Assembly: GCF_000203795.2 (NCBI RefSeq)
Contig: NW_006281106.1
Location: 1,059,302-1,123,301, forward strand
Reading direction: 5' to 3'
Source: Batrachochytrium dendrobatidis JAM81
Lineage: Eukaryota > Chytridiomycota > Chytridiomycetes > Rhizophydiales
Length of the DNA: 64,000 nt
Below the pieces are notes generated by a model. That model was not told where the DNA came from and searched no databases. It was given only the letters and a program-made list of their open reading frames with translations. Every line of letters begins with the position of its first letter. The stretch's first letter is position 1. Of the stretch, positions 10,317 through 22,800 are shown one piece after another. Position numbers and translations under genes: made by a program.

Positions 10317-11492
10317 GATACCGAGTTTTTGACATGGATGCAATATCATCTTACACTGGTTTGCATGTTCTTTTTTTTATTTAAACGGATTGGCTTTTTA
10401 ATATATTTGTTTTATTGGATGCCATTTGGAACAAAAATCACTGATTTATTTATACTCCAACTTGATGACCGAATTTCTAAATGGATTGAGGCTGTATTGA
10501 CTGTCATCTCACAACCATTGATTCTATGCTTGAATTGCAATCATTCCTTGACTGCCATATTCACGCAAAACGGAACACTAAAGTATTACAAAATACACAA
10601 TAAACAGCCAATCTCATGAAATGATGTGTGTCAGTTGACTAGAAATATTGTTTTTGAACTCTGTTTACATTACTGCTCTAATGCATCCGCAATTGTTCAA
10701 CCCTTTTTTTCAAAACAAGCATCATGACATTGAGTGATTGGCGTGAAAAAAGAGATTGCATGCCAATGGCTACGATCACTGCTTTTTTGAACTATAATGC
10801 AAATGTATGGAGTTTTAGGATGCGGCAGAGTCTTTTTAATATGGTAATGCCGGACAATTCTTGTGTAAATCAACGTTTCCAATAATGAACACAGTTCTGG
10901 ACGTGGCTTGTGTAGGGAGTCCTTTTTTGGTTTCAATTCAATCTTTGCGGCCTTTTGAAAAGGATATCTGACACGACCATGATATTGAAGCTGCTGTTTT
11001 TTAAACTCATTCGCGTTCTAGTTGAATAAAAGGATTGCACGCATCAGAAATGCGACGATTGTTTCCATACTAGCCACCCAATGCTCAGTAAACAACAGTT
11101 GTATTAGCAACAAGTGTCAATCATGTTGTGTTTATCAGGACAGGAATGTTTTTATATAAAAATGAGCAGAAACCAAAGTCGAATCAACAATTGTCCAGTA
11201 AGTTGGGTGCGAATTGGCAAACCATTCACGAGACTGGCCGTTTATCATGTACTTGGAAGCCCTTTTTGGTGTTTCATTTTACGTGAATGTAACGGTAAGG
11301 TAATATCAAATGACACAGCTTGTCGGCCCTGTTATCACTTGCAGGGATTCATACAAGCCATATTGCTTGCTCTTGTTTCTTGGGCCATCCATCCCTTCTC
11401 CCTTATTCACAAACCGTTGTACGAACCAGTATATCTACATAAATAAAGTAAGCTCAGCATATCGCTCTCCTAATTAACTTTTATATTCCGGA
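10317..11492. other. Intergenic region occupied mostly by a long MITE-like copy
   Basis: No convincing gene. Short reading frames here fall inside the repeat described at 10,551-11,299 and have no family resemblance. The last 190 nt should contain the promoter of the Ala-rich secreted protein. Confidence 0.55.
10551..11299. mobile_element. Long, degenerate copy of the inverted-repeat element
   Basis: The left end reads CTGCCATATTCACGCAAAAC, and about 730 nt later the right end reads CATTTTACGTGAATGTAACG, a diverged inverted copy. Interior segments match other copies (AATAAACAGCCAATCTCATG near the left end; a GAGTGATTGGCGTG block at about 10,734). Its length is close to the 57.1 kb copy and roughly twice the common size class. 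TA flanks are no longer clear. Confidence 0.5.
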
Positions 11493-12446
11493 ATGCATAT
11501 TAAAACTGCTCTTGCCTTGTCTATTGCTCTTGCTGCCAATGCAGTTTTTGCTGGAGATGAATCCCAGAAGGATGGAAAGAAAGCACCAGGTGGTGGTGTA
11601 GCCAAACTCAGCAAGAGTGCTGCCGCTACTGGCGCTACTACTGCTACTGCTACCGCTACTGCTGCTGCTGTTGCTGCTGCTGCTGCCGCTGCTGGTCCAA
11701 GCTCTGGTTCAAGCTCTGGTCCGGATCTCAATCCCTCTCTTACTCCTTTGTGTTTGGCAGGTCTCCAGGTGAAACTAATGGAACTCAGTATTGCATGCCC
11801 AGGTCTTACTCCCGAGATTCTCCATAAACCCGATCTTTCTAAAATCCTGAAAGACGATGTGTTTTTGGACAACTTTTGTTCAGATATGTGTCGAGGTGCT
11901 GTGAGCAGTTTTGGTCCTTCTCTCAAACCTGTATGTGGGGATCAAAAACTATTTAAACCCAAGGCTCGTCTTTCTACAGACGATGCTCCAAGTGTTGAAG
12001 GATTAACTGGCGATCTTACTGTCTCGTCGATTTCCAGTTATGTTGGATTGGGTCAAAAACAAGGATGTATTCGCACCGAGGACAAGTCAAAGTTCTGCTT
12101 ACGAACTCAATATGAAGAGGTGAAGGACAAGTTGGAACAGCAATCATCGCTCCAATCCATCATGACGGCCATTTTTATGGATCCGACACATACAACTACG
12201 TATTGTGCTCAACAGCAAGTTTCGGAAGGATTGAAGGCTACTGCTGAGGATCCCAACTTGGCAAATGTCCACCAGGTTTTGGTTGCTTCAGACTTGTTCC
12301 AAAAGGAAGCTATTCAAGCCAAGGAGAAGGCTGGTACTACTGCTGACAAGCCAAAGGACAAGAGTGGAACAGTCGTAGTAGGAAATACTTTTACGGCTGC
12401 ACTTGCTGCCTCGGCCATCATTGCCATCATGTTCCAGTTTGCTTAG
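11493..12446 (+). CDS. Ala-rich secreted protein, probably GPI-anchored
   Basis: A 317-residue intronless protein. Residues 1-20 are a signal peptide ending AANAVFAG. Residues about 42-70 are an Ala/Thr run, followed by a Ser/Gly linker. The central domain (about 82-250) has eight Cys (LTPLCL, SIACPG, NFCSDMCRG, KPVCGD, QGCIR, KFCLR, TYCAQ), suggesting four disulfides. The C-terminus is a Lys-rich spacer followed by a hydrophobic tail (about 300-317) with no charged end, the layout of a GPI attachment signal. A cell-surface or wall location is inferred. No family was recognised. The Ala run is encoded by GCT/GCN-rich repeats, so its length is likely to vary between strains. Confidence 0.75.
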   Translation: MHIKTALALSIALAANAVFAGDESQKDGKKAPGGGVAKLSKSAAATGATTATATATAAAVAAAAAAAGPSSGSSSGPDLNPSLTPLCLAGLQVKLMELSIACPGLTPEILHKPDLSKILKDDVFLDNFCSDMCRGAVSSFGPSLKPVCGDQKLFKPKARLSTDDAPSVEGLTGDLTVSSISSYVGLGQKQGCIRTEDKSKFCLRTQYEEVKDKLEQQSSLQSIMTAIFMDPTHTTTYCAQQQVSEGLKATAEDPNLANVHQVLVASDLFQKEAIQAKEKAGTTADKPKDKSGTVVVGNTFTAALAASAIIAIMFQFA

Positions 12447-12610
12447 AGCCATTTAATCCATTATTTCATTCAACATTTGTTCCATTCGATTCTCTAGTTT
12501 TGATGTCAACTTACTAATTTGTTCACAAATGAAAATCTCTGTTTTTGGATGAATAATTTATTGCCAGTCATTTCAACATTCAACTTTATTTAAACGCTGA
12601 GTCGCTGAAT

Positions 12611-13185
12611 ATGGATGGGTTTGTTGGAGGTGCACTCAAACTGAAAGGAACAACTTCTGGATCAAAAATGTAAGTACACAAACCCATCCAGTAACAGATT
12701 TGAAGTATTTCTGATTCTTAAACCAACAGTAGTAAGAAGAACAAGAAATCCAAAAAGACTTCACATACAACTCCTGGATCCAATGATACCTCCACAACAC
12801 ATACTACAACCGAGTCAAAAGAAAAGTCTGTCGATTCTGGAATGACGGAAGCTGAGCGTAAATTCAGAGAAGTCCAGCGCAAACGAGTAAGAAACTTGCT
12901 AGCACCATGGATTTAAAATGCATTCAATGATAAACAGGATTATAGTGACATACTGACTTTCAATATTCTGATACTTGGAATACAGTTGGATGCAAAGGCT
13001 GAAAAAATTGCTTCTAAATCACACAAAGAACGAGTAGCTGTAAGTATGAATTTATAATGAAATGCCATGGTTGATGGGTTCAACTGCATTGATGTAGAAA
13101 CTGACTGATTATGGTTTAGGATCTCAATGCATATCTGGAATCCTTGTCAGAACATCATGATATCCCTCGTGTTGGACCAGGCTAA
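12611..13185 (+). CDS. FAM32A: FAM32A-family spliceosomal protein
   Basis: Four exons (12611-12669, 12730-12886, 12986-13039, 13120-13185) encode 111 residues, almost the same length as human FAM32A (112). The N-terminus MDGFVGGALKLKG, the Lys-rich st​retch, and the C-terminal block KIASKSHKERVADLN...ESLSEHHDIPRV match the conserved C-terminal half of the family. In human C*/P spliceosomes the C-terminus of FAM32A reaches into the catalytic centre to help exon ligation (established knowledge). All junctions are GT-AG and in phase. The short exons in a 111-residue gene are typical of this genome. Confidence 0.9.
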
Positions 13186-13231
13186 ACCCTCGACTTGCAT
13201 CAAGACAATTACTCTTGCCAGATTATGAATC

Positions 13232-13474
13232 TACAGTCGTATTCATCCTGCAGTGACTTTATTTTGATTCGGAATAAACGATTGTTAGGTATTCATTTCT
13301 ATTTGCTATTAGAGATTGATTACGCTGTTTCAATCAACCTTCTCAATTCTTCCAGCGTCCATTGCATGATGCTCAAACTGTAGTTTTGGGCTGACTGTCC
13401 TCATTTGACATGACATGTATTGTACCATCATTGGATTCACCCTTGGTGTTTCGTTTTGCGAATATACAACTGTA
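13232..13474. mobile_element. Short, degenerate MITE-like copy
   Basis: Left end TA-CAGTCGTATTC; right end TTCGTTTTGCGAATATACAACTG-TA, with TA on both sides. Only about 240 nt long, so probably internally deleted. It lies 46 nt after the FAM32A stop codon. Confidence 0.5.
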
Positions 13475-13671
13475 GTGGATTTAAATTTAGAATTTCGTAT
13501 TTATTCAGGCAATCGAGAATGGAAGTGGTAAAAATTAAAAATGTATAGTAACCAAAAATTAGTGGCTAAAAGGTGATTTATAAAAGGCTGGACGGCGAGT
13601 TGGTTAAACAGAATGACTAGTATCGCAAGTCAGCGCATTCATACTATCCAAAAAATAAATGATGAACCCAA
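13475..13671. other. Convergent 3' region
   Basis: About 200 nt between the end of the MITE-like copy after FAM32A (plus strand) and the stop of the Sec7-PH gene (minus strand). No gene seen. Confidence 0.5.
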
Positions 13672-16600
13672 TCAATTCAGCTCAACGGTCTCAGCCACAA
13701 CTCCCGCACCATCTATATTAGGCAGAATCTGCGCATTATCTTGCATCGTGACAGGATCGCCATGTGATGCAATGGGTTGATCCGCAACACTATCATCGCC
13801 ATTGCAGTGGTTCACACTTAAAACTAGATCCGACTCTTGCGAAACCGTTTCCAATTGCTCTTCATCCGGCTTTGACATGGCAGCCATCACACTCCCAGTT
13901 AAATAGGTCGGCTCCTTGTGTTCTCGTCCGTCAGTCAGCACTCTTACATACGTTGTAAACTTTTGTAACTCAATTTCAAGATAACGCAATCGCCGGTTCC
14001 AATTCAATGACGCCTTGCTATGTGTACTGGGAGAATCCGCAAAGTGTTTATCCATCGGCTCCTTGAAACTCAAATGCTCGAGAATTTCAGTCTTGACAAT
14101 ATTTACTTGTCGCTGCATGGATTCAAGCTGTACTGCCTGGATGATCCCATTCAAGGAAATAGTGTATAGTTAGTGTTGAATCTAGACGTGTTTGACAGAC
14201 TGCTAGCTGTTTTTAAAATACATGGTTATACGGCCTAAAACTCACCTCGCTAAAAGGACTGACAATATGGCCAAGCCCTCCAGGCGGAATCCATTCCGAG
14301 ATTTTTGGTTTGGGCTTACTTTTATGCTTTGCTGTTCTAGATCCACTAAAACCAAACGAAATCACACTCGTACCATTTGTACTGGGAGTGAAATTTGAAG
14401 TGGTTGCACTTCCATCACTCATAGTACTAGCAACGCTACGCACACTTGTACTGCTGCTTTTTAAAGGCTCGCTGGATGCCATACTGGCGTTACTTGTTCT
14501 AGCTGCACTTGCAGTCGTGTCTACAGACCCTGTTCGAAGCCTCAAGTTTTGGAAATAATACAGAGGCCCCATCATATCTTCATCAACAGGAGGTTGAGGA
14601 CCTTCAGTTTGCCATACCTTTCTTTCCCAAATGATCCATGTCCATCCATATTCCATAGAACTAGCAGATCCACGCATCGGCTCTTTGCTTTTGCGTGCAG
14701 CCCAGTAGTTGATGTTATGCGACCATTCAGTAACAGTCTCGTGGGTTGGCGATTGAAAAAAGTATTCACTGCCATTAGCCAGTTTAAGAGCTAGAACATG
14801 AGGACGAGCTATTGAGTAGGCTGCGTGTAAAATGCTGCAGCAAGCATGAAGGAGTGGAAATACTTCAGGCTCACGCATTGCAAGTCGAATGACGGGTGCT
14901 TCGGATGGAGTGGAAGTTGGAAACTCGGCACTGTATCGGCGATCTGGAGGCGTAGATGACAGACTTGATACTTCATCTACACATTCGGTTAATGGCGTTT
15001 GCTTACGGCTTTGAAATGTACTGGATCGAAATCCAAAATTTGAAATATTAGGCGATAAAAAAGAAGAACTTGTGTGGCCTGACGGAGATTGAATCAACGT
15101 ACGAGGCGATGTGGTCGGTGTAGTTGATGACGATACCAGTGTAGGTGTACTTTTGGATTCAAAGTGGTCGTCAAACGCTACAACAGAATTTCCAGATAAT
15201 TCCGATGGTTCAAATGCTTCGGGTTGATTGGGCAATGCTAGCTTGTGCATCACCAATTCAATCATACCATCTGGCTGGGAACGAAGAATGCACCAAAACT
15301 TACACCAGCGTCTATTCTTGGCACGTGTACCGCCCATCTCCAAAATATGTTTGCGAATTAACAAACCTTCTAAAATAACTCCAGTGCATCGTGTAGGCGA
15401 ACCAACGACTCGCTCAGAGTGTTCTGTTGTAGTGGGTGTAGTGCGATCCGTAGATGTATTTGTCGCTGTTTCAAACATCCCTGATCCAATAGATGCAGAT
15501 ATGTCTGTTGCAGCACGAATAAATCCCATAATAGAACTCCGATCGCCAGGAGCCATATGTTTTCGACGAAAGTGTCCCAAAGAATATATACTTCCGCGTT
15601 CTTTAGTGTCCGTATGTAATGCCATGGACCCAACAGATTGTGAAGACGACAAGGACCAGTTTGACGAATCATGGCCTGTGCATTCTCGTGCCTGTGGATT
15701 GGCAGAAGCTGCCAGTTCATCACTGGAGCCAATAGGAACAGCTGTCAATTGCATAATACGGTGTCTGAAAATAGATGCATATAAATCCTATCATGGCAAA
15801 CGTAGCAGTATTATTAGTAATAGACAAGTGCATGTACGATAAGTATAGTATGCACTTGGTGTAAAAGCTTACTCTTAAAATCAGTTCCAATCCCTTTTTC
15901 CATTTTCGTGCTGCTTCAATGTCCATCACAGCCTGTTCTTTTAATTTATCATCGTTTTCAATCATGGTGTCTACCAATTCCATTGTATTTTTTAAAAACG
16001 TTCTCCGTGCTATGCGTTTACTCGAGTTGGGTCCAACATTTACAATATGTAAATCAGTATTTAAAAGCACAAGCGAAAACAGAATACCGTATACAATATC
16101 TACACAAATGGATATTGGCATGTCAGTTATACGTTGTTTGATACAACACTATCCCATGTTGTCATAAATAAACAGTGCATATCTTGAAGCAAAATTCGTT
16201 ACCGTCGCTTCGAAATGTTGGTTGTAACAAAGGATTGCAATCCCAATATCTTCTCGAAAATTGATAAAGAATACGATCAACCATTTGTGTCTCGCCAGCG
16301 AGATAGAGTTTCTTGCACAGTTGTCTAGTTAAATATCCAATTAGCATTTTGTTTACAACTACACAAGGTGTTTCAAACCCATTCATGGCAGATTGAAAAG
16401 ACTACCTAAACGCTTGATCTAACCCGATATTTGAAAAATCAAAGCACTCCATATAACTTGTACGAACAACTGTATGATACGCATCACTAATAAAATATTC
16501 ATGTCAATAATGCATCCAAATTATTTGTTACAACAATCCACATGATTCGCGGCACAATACACCTTTTCCCAATAATTAGTGAAATATCATTTGGTCGACA

Positions 16601-17518
16601 GCCAGGCAAGGACCCTTCATACAGCATTCGACCAACATCGTTTGGATCGCATTCCTTGTATTGTTTGAATAGCTCAGATGGAGTAAGCATAGTTGATAGC
16701 GATTCGGTAGAATATGCATTGTGCGATCCAAATTTGGCAGAAGACCGAGTAGGTGACGGTGCACGTAGCCCATTATATGAGGTGAATACATCGTGGCTGG
16801 GGTGTTTTTGCGAGTTGTCTAACGCTCTATATGTGGAAGTTGAAAATTGTTTTGACAATGATGACGAGGTTTTACTCCCCAAGGAACTTATACTGCGGTT
16901 GTATAGATGATACTCACTATCGCTAGTCAAGGACATTTCAGGAGAAGGTGTACGTGTAGATAAAGCATCTCTATCCATCATTGAGTCTATGGTTGAAGTT
17001 TCCAACGGATAGTCAAGACTGGATGCAGATATGGCTGCTGGAGAGGCGTATTGGGAAAGTGCGCCAGTGCTTGGAGAGGTTAAAGGAAATGCATTTGATA
17101 TGGCAGTAGGAGTGGAGCCGCAAGATGGAGAAGTCGTAGATGAAAAACTACGTTCAGGGATCGCAGCAACTCCAGTCGATTTGTTGATATGCATTTCCTT
17201 GTGTTGGCGGATCAACATCGCGATGCGTTCCACTCGTTCTGCATCTATAGAAGAAACACTTGGATGAGAATTTGAAATGACAGTTGGGCTAGGAGAAAGC
17301 TGTCCAGATATGGGTCCATGCACGGTTGAATGTTTAGGGCTTTCATGAGATTCCGTTTCTGTTCCATTGGTAAACCCAGTCATGGTGGATGTAGATGCGG
17401 GAGGTGTGTGTGAGGAGGGCTGAATCGAGCTAGTCGTTGAATCTTGGACAGTCATGGAAAGTGTAGATGTTGCATCATGAAGCGTTTGCTGAGGAAGGAA
17501 GCCTGAATGCATTGTCAT
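13672..17518 (-). CDS. Sec7-PH Arf guanine-nucleotide exchange factor (EFA6/Syt1-like)
   Basis: Six exons (16563-17518, 16406-16486, 16203-16324, 15873-16099, 14246-15787, 13672-14136) give 1130 residues. The first 285 residues are Ser/Thr-rich. The Sec7 domain (about 285-460) carries MLYEGSLPGCRPNDIS, FDFSNIGLDQAFRQL, YLAGETQMVDRIL, YWDCNP and ILFSLVLLNTDLH, then RTFLKNTMELVDTM. A PH domain follows (from about 597: GVILEGLLIRKH...RWCKFWCILR), with an insertion of about 110 Ser/Thr/Pro residues before RPHVLALKLANG...WSHNINYWAAR. The last exon encodes a coiled coil (about 975-1040), as in EFA6/PSD proteins. Such proteins activate Arf GTPases at the plasma membrane. The junction at 15788 uses an acceptor upstream of a tempting CAG; only this choice keeps the frame. 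Confidence 0.93.
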
Positions 17519-18211
17519 GATAACAGTATGAAGATGAAAAAATGAGTTTAGGGCAGCAATAGGCTGAAACTATTTAAATACAAAACAGGAGTGATGGCCT
17601 GATAGTGAATTCATGATATCTTTATGAATTCACTCATGCTGCGTACATGTAAATATGCTCAAGATGAGCCATAGTACATGTGCTGCTATAAATCATGCAA
17701 ACTGCACACAACAGTCGAATGACATCCAACCATTCCAGGCTTACCAGAAGCATCATCGTCGTGAGTTGGCAACTTTGAATCCATCTAGAACAGAGTAGCA
17801 ATAAAATATTCAAGTTTCTAGTGACAATGGCAGTATTCTTGGCCGTGCTTTGGTCTGATATCAACCAAATCCAGTTTGTGGCCAACTATTCAGAACTGCT
17901 AAATGGCAACGATAAATGTTTAAAATGCGAGCAAAGCAATTTTTATTGGCGGTTTACGCAGTGGCTGGCAACATACTCGACAAGATTCAAACTGCGATGA
18001 TTACGCACAGAAAAAGTAGTGTTGATAGTCAGCACACAGTGAATACTGGACTCTGTCTTGTGCTTGTGCTGCTCATGAATGCAGTCGGTCGATCTATCAC
18101 GTTCAGGATTCAACTGTTTAAAATATACAGGTCTAGCCATTGGACCATTCAGTGTAGACTGCTGAAATAGTTTATACTTTATTTCCTTAAAACTGCAATG
18201 GATAGCACATG
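17519..18211. other. Intergenic region, no gene confirmed
   Basis: About 690 nt between two minus-strand genes. Several splice-like signals occur on the minus strand (for example TTCTAG before an ATG at about 17,785, then a GTAAGC donor about 40 nt on), so a small multi-exon gene is possible. I could not assemble a frame that resembles a known family. The part next to 17,519 must hold the Sec7-PH promoter. Confidence 0.4.
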
Positions 18212-19321
18212 TCACCACGAGATTGCCTGCTGAATATGCAACGTGAATTGATCTGGCACAAAATACACCCAGTACGTAGATCTACCATACACAGTAAGCA
18301 TCTATTTACTTTAAATACAATGATTCGAGTTCTATTTCTTACTTTTCAGTTGGTCCGAGCTGGAATCCCATCATACTGTATCCATCATGTCCAATAATAG
18401 GCTCACAGACAACCTTTGCAATGGATGAAAGTGGTATTTTTTGAGTGTTGTCGTTGGTAGAGATGCATAGTTCATCCAGTTCCAGTCTGAATACTAGACG
18501 AGTCTTTCCACCGCGCGAGTTTAATAGTCCCGATACACCTCGTGGTGGAATTGGAAGATGCAGACCACATACTCCTTTTTCGGCATCTGTCGGCTTGCCC
18601 TTGTCTATAATCTTCTTGTGTTCCTAAAATGTATCGACATTGGTTAAATGCTATTACCGTGCTGGTAGTTTTAGGTTTGGAAATACTTGCAACTGCAATT
18701 CATCCCGAGTATAGATGATAGACTCGTGCTACTACAGTATAACAAACACATGTATAATCTACTCTTACTGTTAATGTACACAGTGCGGTTTTGTGAGCGA
18801 ATACGAAATCAGATGGACTAGCAGGCGTAGTAGCAACAGTTGCCATATTCAACAGATCTTTGGCTGTAGATGCCATCATCATGACTTTACTTCCATCCTT
18901 GATATTTGCCTCGGCAATTGTTTGGTCGTCCTTGAGGACACCTTTGAACAAGAGTTTCTGCATGGATGGCTCAATACCAGTCAGTTCCGAGAGTGCGAGT
19001 TTAAGATCCTTGACCAGATTCGAACCAGTCAATGGAATAACATGGCTTGTCTTTCCAAATGCCACTTTGATTGAGATTTTGGGTTCTAATACATGGATAA
19101 ACTATGTGAGTCTTTCTGGTTCAAAAGGCTTGACAGGATAGAACAATAAACACCAGAATGCAAGCTGTCAACAGGTTTAAAGTTGCTGTCCGATGTTGAA
19201 CAAGTGACAAGCATATGAGATGAATAACACTCGTACCAAGCGAAAGAGCAGAATCTGTATTATTAATAGAGGATTCTTTTGACGCAACTATATCATCAGC
19301 ACCAGTCATTTCTGTACTCAT
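18212..19321 (-). CDS. UBFD1: UBFD1-like ubiquitin-domain protein
   Basis: Four exons (19237-19321, 18769-19085, 18343-18623, 18212-18281) encode 250 residues. After a short acidic N-terminus, a ubiquitin-like fold (about 29-103) reads PKISIKVAFGKTSH...MQKLLFKGVLKDDQTI...KVMMMAST. The second conserved block begins EHKKIIDKGKP and continues GGKTRLVFRLELDEL, VVCEPIIGHDGYSMMGFQLG and TYWVYFVPDQF, matching the domain specific to UBFD1. Human UBFD1 binds polyubiquitin and affects NF-kB signalling; its fungal role is unknown. All four exons join in phase. The protein is shorter than the human one mainly because the N-terminal extension is missing. Confidence 0.92.
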
Positions 19322-19886
19322 CTGAGCAATGTCTTATCATTGTTTCAAAAACAAACCAGTCAGTCAAAAGAGTATAAAGACAGCAATAACCAAGTATTGC
19401 TACAAGACAGAAATACAACCAAATGCTCTTACATGGGAAATTGCTGTTATTTTGTATGAGAAAAACCAACTTTGTAATGCGAATCTTGAATCATTACAAA
19501 GTATTATCAATAAACTGAAGCTTGTTTTGAACAGATTGCATGATTGCTATTCCTGCAATCGCATTCACATAGAATGAAGCAATAAACAAGTCAATCTCAT
19601 GACAATGTACTCAACTGACTGATCTTTGTATAACTGAATGAATGCTCACATCTGTTTTGATAAATCTTGTATCAGAGCTCAATATCTGGATTTAAACGAG
19701 TCTGATGATCGTACATGCAAGAATAATTCCATTTCAAAACCAGTTTGATTTGTATGGACGCTGTGTTCAAGAATACCAATTTCTAGCAACAAAGTGCGAT
19801 GACTATTTAGCCATTGCAATATCAATACAAGTGTTCTATTTTACATGAACATGGCTGTAAATTATTTTATCTATTCATTAGATATA
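19322..19886. other. Gap between UBFD1 and FMP27, largely MITE
   Basis: A plus-strand frame of 82 codons (19329-19577) begins 7 nt from the UBFD1 start codon and runs into the left end of the MITE. It has no family resemblance and no room for a promoter. I regard it as doubtful. The rest is the element at 19,552-19,857. Confidence 0.4.
19552..19857. mobile_element. MITE-like element abutting the FMP27 coding sequence
   Basis: The left end reads CTGCAATCGCATTCACATAG and the right end TTTTACATGAACATGGCTG followed by TA, an inverted pair of about 20 nt; the left TA is lost. About 306 nt. The right terminal repeat contains two ATG codons that are in frame with the downstream FMP27 reading frame. 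Confidence 0.65.
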
Positions 19887-22800
19887 ATGGTCTCATCGTT
19901 CTGGATATCGTTGATACTGTTACTTGTCTGCACTATTTTGTTCTGGTATGGCATTGCCAGTGCAGTCCGCCGGTTTTCTAAACGCTTCGGAGTGACTATT
20001 CAGAGAGTGGGAATGCGTCGACTGAATGGTATTCAAATCTCCCATGACCGACTCCATATTAAAATGATGTCTGTTCAATCATTTCATATAGGCACTGTTG
20101 GCGTCAGTTTTGGTCGTCGTCCCGACTCCAACGCTCTTGTGTGTGTGTTTGTGCAGAATGTTGCGGTGGTTGTCAAGATGAATCCAATTCAAGATGTTGT
20201 TGCGTCTACTTCTACCCATAGCAATGCTAGTGTAAAAACTACTTTGTCGCTAGATAAACAAATATTTTCTGTATGGTCCTTTCTGTCAAATACTTTGGTC
20301 CAATACATAATGCGACTTGTCGCCATCGATGTCACTGATGTTCATGTAACCATTCAAGACGTATCTGGCATCTGCATCTATGAAACCAAGCTTCATTCAC
20401 TAGAGATTGCCTCAATTCTAGATGGTGCACCGTCTAGCTGCATATCTAAATTCACCCAGAAAGGCTTTATACCATCTGCTTCAAAATGTGGTGCTGAAAT
20501 GCTACTTGCGCTATCACCATATCGTTTTAAAGCTTATTCTGGCGAAACCGTTTTCGAGTGTCAGCAACCTACACTGTTTTCCATTGCACTAGTTAGATCA
20601 TCTTGGAATGCATTTTTAATTGCCAACATCAATATCGATCATCCCACAATTCGTACTCTAGAACTTGCCATGTTTCAGAATATACTAAAGCAATATACCC
20701 ACCACACGTCAGATTCATTGCAGGACGGATCTACGTTTGATTCAGCCATGTTCAATCACACTGAACTGCAAAAAACTGCATTGATCGACACAGAAACATC
20801 CACAGACATTCCCTTGCCCACAAAAGCAGCTCTAGATATCCTTGAAGCATTGACGTGCATGGCTCCAAGAGTTTCCATAGAAATCAACCACGCAGCAGTT
20901 GTCCATGTATTTGAAAATGCTTTAGACAATTCTAAAATAGATTTTGATACAAAATCAAGCACGGCTAGCTTTAAACCTAATTCTTCACATACAATACTCT
21001 TCTCATTCAAACTCATTGAACTTTTGGCTAAAATCGATCGAGATGCAGGTCGCAATAGAGTGTTTCCTAAAATTGAAATGCGTGCATCTGTTGAGGAGAG
21101 CATCGGTGATTTGATGTCATTTGATTGCAATAAGAAGTCAGTGTCCCATTTTTTCTCTGTAAAGAAAGCTAGTTTTAATGCAAGCTTTGGTCATGAAGAA
21201 AATAGTTCAATCTGCATTTTGAAGTGTGCTACTCGAATCATGTCCCCACATATCATTTTGGATCCTCATGTGCTTGATCTTTTTCAAATCTATGTCTGCT
21301 CTGAAGCATCTATCAATATTCCATCACACACAAAACCTAAACCGGATTTCAGCAACATCTTTTTAATGGATGCAGGCAGTCTTTTTGGGTTAAATCAACT
21401 GGACATTATATTCACTGTCAATATTGCAGATGTGCTGATTGGCATTCAAGTACCTATTGGCGAACCCGATCATATTGAACAGTCTAACCTTGCACAAATT
21501 TCATTTAAGCTCGACTTGTTTTCGATATCTACTAGCATGCATTTGCTATTGCTTTCTACCGCGATCTCATCCAGTCATCTTGCTGTTGATCGTATCGAGC
21601 TTTGCAAAAGCACAATCGATGTGTTGTTTACAGGTGCTGGATTACATACCCAACTTGCTCGTACAACATCAAAAAGACTCTCTGCACTTTTTCCTACAAC
21701 AGAGTCATTGTCGTCATTGGAAACTCTAGTGTCAAGTACAAATATGGCTGTAAATCTGGTTTTAGAGTATTCAGATCGATGCTTTTCCGTGCAAAGTGCA
21801 GTTGACATTGAATCAATCATTGTTGATCTATCATGGCTGGCCACAGGAAGTTTACTCGATTACTTTGCTGTTGTCTTGGCACTTTGGTCGTTACTTGGAA
21901 CATTTATAAAAAAGTCAAATTTGGTTGAACATGACGGACTGCCAAATGTACCCGAGCCCCATAATTCAGCAGATGGCTCGCTCATATCACTATTTGAAAT
22001 AGAAGTTAGCTCTACAGCTGTTCTTAAGCAACTTAGCGTCATTTTGGTTGGACAGGTGGACAAGAGCGGTTTAATAGGTTCTGTAAAAGCCGCTTCAGTC
22101 AACGCAAAAGCGAGATATGACGATACCAGTCTTTGGAATATCGAACTATTCACTGGAAATATCGAAACAGTTGATCTGCTGACATTTCTACACTATAAGG
22201 ATTTTTCCACGTTGATTGATGGTGCTCTGCCAACCCATTCTGTCTTGTGTATTCAAAAAATCCAATTTATGATGCAACACAGCTTAAATTTGGCATCTCC
22301 ATTACATACCGCCTCGGATTCATCAATACCAGAATCTGGGCGTTTTTCTCTTATATCGGTTGAATCAACACAATGTCTTGTGGATATCTCTTTTGTACAC
22401 TGCTTTATTATTTTAAATGCATGTATCGATGTGGTCAAGATTTTGACACTTGTTACACCTTTTAAAGCTATTCGCGATAAAACACCCGATTCTTTGGTTC
22501 TGGGACCGGTAATCCCACTTGCAAAGATATCTATTTGCTCGATATTTGTCAAAATAGAACTTCCCGACAAGGTCAAGATTCAAGGCACATTGGACCAGAT
22601 TAAATCTACAATCTATCTTGGTGGAACCGGCCAAGTTGAACTTAAATCCATGGATGCACAAGTATATCTTCAAAACTCGGACATTTTCAAACAGCTCCTT
22701 CTAGTTCAAGACATTACTGTTGGCTTTACACCATCTGCTCCAGCCACTGCAGCAAACATATCTTTTGCACCGAATAAAATGGATATCACGATTCCATACG

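Noticed and set aside
11114..11446. 110-codon plus-strand frame
   Set aside because: Most of it is repeat sequence, overlapping the right end of the long element at 10.55-11.30 kb.
15228..15842. 204-codon plus-strand open frame
   Set aside because: It lies antisense to the PH-domain exon of the Sec7 gene and has no family resemblance; it is a shadow of that coding sequence.
19329..19577. 82-codon plus-strand frame between UBFD1 and FMP27
   Set aside because: It starts 7 nt from the UBFD1 start codon and its end is encoded by the MITE terminal repeat; no promoter space and no known family.
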